This document shows, one piece after another, positions 58,268 to 64,000 of a stretch of DNA of 64,000 bases. The notes under the pieces are model-generated. The model was not told where the DNA came from. It saw only the letters and a program-made list of their open reading frames with translations, and made no database searches. Every line of letters begins with the position of its first letter. The first letter of the stretch is position 1. The position numbers and the translations under genes were made by a program. The stretch covers positions 1 to 64,000 of the forward strand of contig JAFRVD010000048.1 in the NCBI GenBank assembly GCA_017441825.1, read 5' to 3'. Source of the stretch: Lachnospiraceae bacterium. GTDB taxonomy: Bacteria > Bacillota > Clostridia > Lachnospirales > Lachnospiraceae.

Positions 58268-61010
58268 ATTCTCCGCTGTCCGGAGAGGTTTCGGGCGGCG
58301 CGGTTTCCGGCGGCTCCGGCGGAGCAGTTTCCGGCGGCTCTGTTTCAGGCGGAGAGGTCTCCGGCGGCTCTGTTTCAGGCGGCTCCGTCTGGGTCGTTGC
58401 AGGCTCCGCTTCCTCCTGGTTCCTGTGGAACGGGCAGATGGTGCCCAGATATTCGACCGGCGCCCGATACTGGGAATCGCTGGTCTCAGACCCGTCGTCA
58501 TCCTTGGAGTCTATGGTCAGATAGATCCTGGCCGCCACCTGGTTTTCAGGACAGTATTCGGACGCGGGAAGGCCGGAGAAAAGACAGATATTGAAGAGAG
58601 CGTGCCGGTTGCAGTACTCTGTGGGTGCTGTACCCGGCGCGAAGTATTCTTCGTAAACATGGCAGCCCTCTTCCTCACATAAGTCGCAGACGCCTTCAAC
58701 GGCGAGCAGGCCGGACTTGCTGCAGATACGGGCCTTTTCAAGGCCTGCATAGTCAAAGCCGGTGTTCGGAAGGCCGTAGGAGAGGCGCGTCATGATCCGC
58801 TGCCAGATGGTCTTGTGATAGCCCGGGCTTGCGCCGAAGCTCTTGTTCGAGTCATAGCCGGACCAGATGCCGGCGGTATAGTAAGGCGTATAGCCGATGA
58901 ACCAGATGTCGTTCGCGTCCGTGGTCGTACCGGATTTTCCTGCGGCAGCCATTCCGGAAAGGCGGCATTCCACGCTGGTCGCGCTTACGCCGTATCCGGG
59001 CCAGATCGTGAATTCCGGATCAATGGAGGACTCGAGCGCGCTTGTCAGAAGCTTCGCGGTGGTGGTCTTCAGGATCTTGGTGGGTTGGATATCGTTCTCC
59101 ATGAGGACGTTTCCGTTCGCATCCGTGACCTTGGTCCAGAAGATCGGCCGGTTGTACGTTCCGTTGTTCGCGACGGCCGCGTACGCAGCGGTCATCTCAA
59201 GGTTCGTGGTGCCGTAGGTGAGGCCGCCTAAGGGGAGCAGCGGCGTCTTGTCCTGCGCGGCAAGCGTGGTGATCCCGAACGCCTTGGCGTAGCGCATCGC
59301 CGTGCTTTCCGTAACTGTATTTTCCATGCATTTCACGGCTACCACGTTCATGGACGCCATGATGGCAAAGCGGACGTTCGAATAGCCCATGTACTGCGTT
59401 CCCCACCAGTTCGAGACGTTCTTTCCGTACACGAGAAGAGGAGAATCATAGTAGGTGGACGCGAGGGTATCGCCGGCCGTATCCAGTGCCGGAGCGTAGG
59501 TGGTCAGGATCTTGAACGTGGAGCCGGGCTGCCTTGTGGAATCCGTGGCGCGGTTAAAGACGAGCGAACCGATCTCGTCCTTGTCTCCGCGTCCGCCCAC
59601 GATCCCGAGGACGTGTCCGTTCTGCTGGTCTATCACAACTACAGAGACCTGAGGTTCGATGATCCCCGTGATGGTCTCGGAAACGAGAGTGCCGCAGGTC
59701 TCCTCCAGCATGTGATCCCGGAACGCCTGGGCCGCCTGCTTCATGGCGTCCTGGTCCGAGAAGTTCAGCTGGAACTTGGGCTCGCCGAGGTCCTCCTGAT
59801 AATATTTCTTGACGTTCGATTCATCGAAATAGCACTGCGTTCCGTCCGGCTCTTCGATGGTCAGGCGGTAGCTCAGCGCGTATTCGAGATAATTCGAGGT
59901 GCTTCCGTCCGAATTGATGACGATATAATTCTCCGGGTCGTTCACTTCGGCTTCAACAGCCTCCTGAACGAGCGGCTCCATGGTCGAATAGATGCGGAGG
60001 CCGCCGCTGTACATGAGGTTGTACGCCTGCGTCTCCGTGTAGCCGAGCCGGTCCTCAAGCGCCTTGAGAACGTCCGTAAAGACGGCGTCCGTAAAGTAGG
60101 AGAACGCGTGCTCGCTGTAGGACGTGTAGGAAGAGCTCACTGTCTGGATCCTCTTATAGACGTCCGTGGTAAGCGCCGCCTCATAGGATTCCTGCGAGAT
60201 ATAGCCGTCGTTCAGCATGTACTGCAGGACGATCTCGCGCCGCTTCTGGTTGTTCTCCGGATGTGTGATGGGGTTGTAGCGCGTGGGGTTGCTCGTAATG
60301 GCCGCGAGCACCGTACATTCCGCAAGGTCCAGCTGGGAAACGTCCTTCCCGAAGTACCGCTTGGACGCGACCTGGACGCCCAGGCAGTTGCTGCCCAGAT
60401 TGATCGTGTTGAGATAATAGGTCAGGATATCCTTCTTGCTGACCTCCTGCTCGACCTTGACGGCCAGATACTGTTCCTGGAGCTTCCGGACGACCCGGTC
60501 GCCGAAATTCTTCTCCATGCCGCCGTTGAAGACGTTGTTTTTGATGAGCTGCTGCGTCAGGGTGCTGGCGCCCTGGTTGAACGAGCCGCTGGTCACGCTT
60601 GCAAAAAGTGCGCGCAGGATACCCTTCACGTCCACTCCGTCATGAGTGAAGAAGCGGGAGTCTTCTATGGCGACCACTGCATAGATGAGGCTTGTGGGGA
60701 TCTGCTCATAGCTCACGGATTCCCTGTTCGAGCCGCTTTGGATAAGCTCCTGGGAAATGGAGCCGTCCGCCGCGTAGATAAGGCTTTTGGTCTCCGTGGG
60801 CTTGATGGTATCGATATCCGTGATGGAAGGCGCGGTCTCTATGATCTTGGACACCGCTCCTGCGGAAACGGAGATCGCGATGGCCAGGCACCCGAAAAGA
60901 AGGCCTATGAAAAACGAGAAGATAAACATCATCGTCCTGTTTTTCTGCCGCGCCTTTGTCCCGGTGATCTGTTCGATTTTCTGATCGATCGAGCGCTTCC
61001 TGTAATCCAT
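58248..61010 (-). CDS. Class A penicillin-binding protein (PBP1a type)
   Basis: 920 residues, AAAGGGATC before the start. A transmembrane helix at about 27-50 is followed by a GT51 transglycosylase (VAIEDSRFFTHDGVD, GASTLTQQLIKN) and a transpeptidase with SxxK in STFKIL, SMN and KSGTT (AAGKSGTTTDANDIWFIGY, read in parts). Residues about 770-840 hold eight cysteines (CSKSGLLAVEGVCDLCEEEGC), typical of clostridial PBPs. The tail is PPET-repeat rich (EPPETSPPETEPPETAPPE). It polymerises and crosslinks peptidoglycan outside the membrane. The last 20 bases overlap hemW on the other strand. Confidence 0.93.
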   Translation of the reverse strand: MDYRKRSIDQKIEQITGTKARQKNRTMMFIFSFFIGLLFGCLAIAISVSAGAVSKIIETAPSITDIDTIKPTETKSLIYAADGSISQELIQSGSNRESVSYEQIPTSLIYAVVAIEDSRFFTHDGVDVKGILRALFASVTSGSFNQGASTLTQQLIKNNVFNGGMEKNFGDRVVRKLQEQYLAVKVEQEVSKKDILTYYLNTINLGSNCLGVQVASKRYFGKDVSQLDLAECTVLAAITSNPTRYNPITHPENNQKRREIVLQYMLNDGYISQESYEAALTTDVYKRIQTVSSSYTSYSEHAFSYFTDAVFTDVLKALEDRLGYTETQAYNLMYSGGLRIYSTMEPLVQEAVEAEVNDPENYIVINSDGSTSNYLEYALSYRLTIEEPDGTQCYFDESNVKKYYQEDLGEPKFQLNFSDQDAMKQAAQAFRDHMLEETCGTLVSETITGIIEPQVSVVVIDQQNGHVLGIVGGRGDKDEIGSLVFNRATDSTRQPGSTFKILTTYAPALDTAGDTLASTYYDSPLLVYGKNVSNWWGTQYMGYSNVRFAIMASMNVVAVKCMENTVTESTAMRYAKAFGITTLAAQDKTPLLPLGGLTYGTTNLEMTAAYAAVANNGTYNRPIFWTKVTDANGNVLMENDIQPTKILKTTTAKLLTSALESSIDPEFTIWPGYGVSATSVECRLSGMAAAGKSGTTTDANDIWFIGYTPYYTAGIWSGYDSNKSFGASPGYHKTIWQRIMTRLSYGLPNTGFDYAGLEKARICSKSGLLAVEGVCDLCEEEGCHVYEEYFAPGTAPTEYCNRHALFNICLFSGLPASEYCPENQVAARIYLTIDSKDDDGSETSDSQYRAPVEYLGTICPFHRNQEEAEPATTQTEPPETEPPETSPPETEPPETAPPEPPETAPPETSPDSGESTENQP

Positions 61011-61047
61011 TGGGATCCCTTTCCGCCTTACGGCTTATTCTTCCCGG

Positions 61048-61076
61048 ATTTTATCACACGGGAGCATAAAAGTCCA
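61048..61076 (-). promoter_or_regulatory. Promoter of the PBP gene
   Basis: On the minus strand TGGACT (61076-61071) and TAAAAT (61053-61048) are 17 bases apart, 37 bases before the start. Confidence 0.55.
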
Positions 61077-61127
61077 GTTGATCCCTATGAACGTTCTGTG
61101 ACCTGAACTTCCAAGAGAACTTTCCTG

Positions 61128-61156
61128 TTGAGGAAATGTGCGTTTTGATGTATAGT
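61128..61156 (+). promoter_or_regulatory. Promoter of the YigZ gene
   Basis: TTGAGG (61128-61133) and TATAGT (61151-61156), 17 bases apart, 21 bases before the start codon. Confidence 0.65.
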
Positions 61157-61177
61157 ATATCAGTTAGGAGTTTTTTG

Positions 61178-61834
61178 ATGGAGAAAGAATACAAGGCGGT
61201 CCTGTATCACGCAGACGGCTATTACGAAGAGAAAAAGTCCAGATTTTACGCGGATCTCTTTCCCGCGTCCTCGGAGGAAGAGGTGGACAGGTACCTGTCC
61301 GGGATCCGGAAAAAGTACTATGACGCCTCTCATCACTGCTATGCCTACACCTTCGGGAAGCGGCAGGAGTATGTGAAATGTTCGGATGCGGGAGAGCCTC
61401 AGGGGACGGCGGGGTACCCGATGCTGTCCGTCCTCCAGGGGGCGGGCATCTGCGACTGCCTGGTGGTGGTGACCCGGTACTTCGGCGGGACGCTCCTCGG
61501 GACCGGCGGGCTCGTGCGTTCCTATACGAAGGCCGCGCAGGACGCTGTCGGAAACGCCGTGATCGCCCACAAGAAGCTTTCGGACCTCCTCCTCGTAAAA
61601 ACAGGCTACGGGGAATACGGAAAGCTCCAGTATTACTTTGAAAAAGCAGGCCTTAAGCCTTCCGCGTCGGACTTTACGGACGTGGTCACCATCCAGCTGC
61701 CGGTCCCCGTGGACGACACGGAACGGGTAGTGAAGGCCATTACGGAAGAGACGAACGGGAAGGCGTCCATAGAAACACTGAAGCAGATCTATTCGGCACT
61801 CGTCGGCAAAGAGACGATGCTGTTTGACTCATAA
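61178..61834 (+). CDS. yigZ: YigZ/IMPACT family protein
   Basis: 218 residues from the ATG at 61178, with TAGGAG upstream; the longer frame from 61136 would include the -10 box. Conserved family segments are KKSRFYADLFPASSEEEV, ASHHCYAYTFG, SDAGEPQGTAGYPML and VTRYFGGTLLGTGGLVRSYTKAA (read in parts), then a DUF1949-like C-terminal domain. IMPACT proteins affect ribosome function or GCN2-like signalling in eukaryotes; the bacterial role is unknown. It is followed 21 bases later by typA. Confidence 0.9.
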   Translation: MEKEYKAVLYHADGYYEEKKSRFYADLFPASSEEEVDRYLSGIRKKYYDASHHCYAYTFGKRQEYVKCSDAGEPQGTAGYPMLSVLQGAGICDCLVVVTRYFGGTLLGTGGLVRSYTKAAQDAVGNAVIAHKKLSDLLLVKTGYGEYGKLQYYFEKAGLKPSASDFTDVVTIQLPVPVDDTERVVKAITEETNGKASIETLKQIYSALVGKETMLFDS

Positions 61835-61855
61835 AGAATACTCAGGGAAGCATTA

Positions 61856-63688
61856 ATGAGAAGAGAAGACATCAGAAACGTGGCTATCATCGCCCACGTG
61901 GATCACGGCAAAACGACGCTTGTGGACTGCATGCTCCGCCAGAGCGGCGTGTTCAGGGAAAACCAGGAAGTGGTGGAGCGCGTCATGGACTCGAACGCCA
62001 TCGAACGCGAGCGCGGCATCACGATCCTTTCCAAAAATACGGCAGTAGTATATAAGGGCACGCGGATCAACATAGTTGATACGCCCGGCCACGCGGATTT
62101 CGGCGGCGAAGTCGAGCGCGTCCTCAAGATGGTGGACGGCGTGGTACTCGTGGTGGACGCATTTGAAGGCGCCATGCCGCAGACCCGGTTCGTGCTGAAA
62201 AAAGCGCTCGAGCTGGACCTTTCGGTCATCGTCTGCGTGAACAAGATCGACCGGCCGGAAGCGCGGCCCGCAGAAGTCGTTGACGAAGTATTAGAACTTC
62301 TCATGGACCTCGACGCAAACGAAAAGCAGCTGGACTGCCCGTTCATCTTCGCGTCCGCGAAGGGCGGCTTTGCCGTGAGAAATCTGGGCGATCCCGAGGA
62401 AAACATGGTCCCGCTTTTTGAGACCATTCTCGAATCCGTCCCGGCGCCCGAAGGGGAGCCTTCGGACCCCCTGCGCGTCCTGATCTCGACCATCGACTAC
62501 AACGAATATGTCGGCCGGATCGGCATCGGGAAGATCGACGACGGCAGGATCTCCGTAAACCAGGACTGTTTCCTTATGAACGCGCACGACCTTTCTAAAA
62601 AGGACAAGATCCGGATCAGCAGGCTTTATATCTTTGACGGGCTGCAGCGGATCGACGTGAAGGAAGCGTCGTTCGGGGATATTGTCGCCATCTCCGGCGT
62701 GGAAAACGTCCAGATCGGGGATACCATCTGCACGGCGGAAAACGCCGAGCCCATCCCGTTCCAGAAGATCAGCGAGCCGACCATTTCCATGGAGTTCATG
62801 GTCAACGACTCCCCGTTCGCCGGGCAGGAGGGCAAGTACGTGACCAGCCGGCACATCCGCGACCGGCTCTTCCGGGAGCTCAACACGGACGTTTCGCTCC
62901 GCGTGGAGGAGACGGAGGACACGGACTGCTTCAAGGTCTCCGGGCGCGGGGAGCTGCATCTTTCGGTCCTTATTGAGAACATGCGGCGGGAAGGCTACGA
63001 ATTTGCTGTCAGCAAGGCCGAGGTCATAACAAAAAGGAACGAGCGCGGACAGCTCATGGAGCCCATGGAGCAGGTGTACATCGACGTCCCGGAGGAATTC
63101 TCGGGCGCCGTCATCCAGAAGCTTGCTCAGAGAAAGGGCGAGCTGCTCGGCATGGGCGCGGGACAGGGCGGCTACATGAGGCTCGAGTTCCAGATCCCGT
63201 CGCGCGGCCTTATAGGCTACCGCGGGGAGTTTTTAACGGACACCAAGGGCAACGGCGTCATGAACACGATCTTTGACGGCTACGACCTCTGGCGCGGCGA
63301 TATCGCCTACAGGCATTTAGGCTCCATCATCTCCTTCGAGACCGGCGAAAGCATCACCTACGGCCTCTTTAACGCGCAGGAGCGGGGCACGCTGTTCATC
63401 GGCCCGAACGAAAAGGTCTACGCCGGCATGGTGATCGGCCAGACCGGGCGGTCGGAGGACGTTGAGGTGAACGTCTGCAAGACAAAGAAACTCACAAATA
63501 CGCGCTCTTCAGGCTCGGACGACGCCTTAAGGCTCGTAACGCCCAGGACGATGAGCCTTGAACAGTGCATGGATTTTATCGACACGGACGAGCTCCTCGA
63601 GGTCACACCGAAGAATTTAAGGATCCGGAAAAAGATCCTGGACCCCGTCATGAGGAAGCGCGCGCAGTTTGCAAAAGGGAAATCGTAA
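61856..63688 (+). CDS. typA: Ribosome-associated GTPase TypA/BipA
   Basis: 610 residues, CAGGGAAG before the start. The GTPase has AHVDHGKTTLVD, RERGITILSKN, DTPGHADFGGEV and NKIDRPEARP. The EF-G-like domains and the TypA-specific C-terminal domain (RGLIGYRGEFLTDTKGNGVMN, read in parts; TNTRSSGSDDALRL) are intact. It binds ribosomes at low temperature or stress and helps 50S assembly. With LepA and ClpB this is the third stress-linked quality factor in the window. The response-regulator gene begins 63 bases later with its own AGGAGGT site. Confidence 0.97.
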   Translation: MRREDIRNVAIIAHVDHGKTTLVDCMLRQSGVFRENQEVVERVMDSNAIERERGITILSKNTAVVYKGTRINIVDTPGHADFGGEVERVLKMVDGVVLVVDAFEGAMPQTRFVLKKALELDLSVIVCVNKIDRPEARPAEVVDEVLELLMDLDANEKQLDCPFIFASAKGGFAVRNLGDPEENMVPLFETILESVPAPEGEPSDPLRVLISTIDYNEYVGRIGIGKIDDGRISVNQDCFLMNAHDLSKKDKIRISRLYIFDGLQRIDVKEASFGDIVAISGVENVQIGDTICTAENAEPIPFQKISEPTISMEFMVNDSPFAGQEGKYVTSRHIRDRLFRELNTDVSLRVEETEDTDCFKVSGRGELHLSVLIENMRREGYEFAVSKAEVITKRNERGQLMEPMEQVYIDVPEEFSGAVIQKLAQRKGELLGMGAGQGGYMRLEFQIPSRGLIGYRGEFLTDTKGNGVMNTIFDGYDLWRGDIAYRHLGSIISFETGESITYGLFNAQERGTLFIGPNEKVYAGMVIGQTGRSEDVEVNVCKTKKLTNTRSSGSDDALRLVTPRTMSLEQCMDFIDTDELLEVTPKNLRIRKKILDPVMRKRAQFAKGKS

Positions 63689-63751
63689 GTTAAGCTCGGA
63701 AAGCATCAGGGAAGCGCATAAAAAACGTGAAAGCAGCAGGAGGTATTTTGA

Positions 63752-64000
63752 ATGGATGAGATCAGGATCCTTGTTGTGGATGATGAAGAACGGATGCGGA
63801 AGCTCGTGAGGGATTTCCTTACGCGCCAGGGCTACCAGGTGCTTGAAGCCGGGGACGGAGAAGAAGCAGTCAGGATCTTTTTTGAGGAGAAGAACATCGC
63901 GCTCGTGATCCTGGACGTCATGATGCCCAAAATGAACGGCTGTGAGGTCGCGAAGGTGATCCGGCAGTATTCCGAGGTACCCATCATCATGCTGACCGCA
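63752..64000 (+). CDS. Response regulator, N-terminal receiver domain (partial)
   Basis: The first 83 residues of a protein that runs off the window, with AGGAGGT eight bases before the ATG. It begins IRILVVDDEERMRKLVRDFL, with the acidic pair DDE, and has the phosphoacceptor Asp in LVILDVMMPKMNG and the Thr of PIIMLTA. This is a CheY-like receiver; the pattern 'RKLVRDFL' is usual in OmpR/PhoB-type regulators of Clostridia, often followed by a sensor kinase gene, but the output domain is outside the window. Confidence 0.85.
   Translation, partial: MDEIRILVVDDEERMRKLVRDFLTRQGYQVLEAGDGEEAVRIFFEEKNIALVILDVMMPKMNGCEVAKVIRQYSEVPIIMLTA

Noticed and set aside
59613..61106. Open frame of 497 codons opposite the class A PBP gene
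   Set aside because: It is rich in Arg, Val and Asp without recognisable motifs; the PBP frame on the other strand is certain.

Overview
The window is a contiguous chromosomal segment of a GC-rich, low-redundancy Gram-positive anaerobe, most likely class Clostridia and probably Lachnospiraceae or a near relative. The evidence is the gene content: a CIRCE/HrcA-type clpB promoter, LCP-family wall ligase, a Y-family polymerase paired with a small 'DRAAQF' protein, DUF5058 and DUF4867 families, acetate kinase, TypA/LepA/HemW, an XPD/DinG-type helicase and strong AGGAGG Shine-Dalgarno sites with TTGACA/TATAAT promoters. I see no phage, transposase or CRISPR array.

Layout. 1-5300: carbohydrate and redox genes (tail of a sugar isomerase-like TIM barrel, a double flavodoxin-type oxidoreductase, a Gfo/Idh/MocA dehydrogenase, an unsecreted GH9 glycosidase). 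5330-6355: an AT-richer HTH-Uma2 nuclease fusion on the minus strand. 6529-13784: an ECF sigma factor operon with its own ECF-like promoter, a one-TM partner protein with a very large outer domain, a lipoprotein and an ABC exporter with two permeases. 13785-14117: a repeat-rich spacer. 14118-17033 (minus): DUF5058 protein, a second membrane protein and an M20 peptidase. 17197-20815: Y-family polymerase, small partner, epimerase (apparently leaderless) and LicD. 20878-26103: dnaE and phosphohexomutase, then tRNA-Pro and tRNA-Trp. 26472-31350: PHP protein, anchored metallo-beta-lactamase protein, GreA, nuclease-helicase fusion. 31462-34855: DUF4867 protein and clpB. 34955-42994: FAD protein, variant MurE, HisRS, archaeal-type AspRS, FGGY kinase, AraD. 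43019-45020: NYN-domain protein and LCP ligase. 45029-49462 (minus): two cyclic-di-GMP proteins sharing sensor modules. 49649-52778 (minus): GtrA and YfhO. 52930-58267: amidase, ackA, lepA, hemW. 58248-61010 (minus): class A PBP. 61178-64000: YigZ, TypA and the start of a response regulator.

How the genes work together. Much of the window serves the cell envelope: wall synthesis (MurE-like, PBP), wall polymer attachment and decoration (LCP, LicD, GtrA, YfhO), wall cleavage (amidase) and an envelope-stress-like ECF/ABC cluster. A second theme is translation and its quality control (HisRS, AspRS, LepA, TypA, GreA, ClpB). A third is sugar metabolism (GH9, Gfo/Idh, phosphohexomutase, ribulokinase/AraD, acetate kinase). 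The least explained units are the sigma/ABC cluster, the DUF5058 operon, the HTH-Uma2 fusion and the repeat-rich spacer at 13845-14093.
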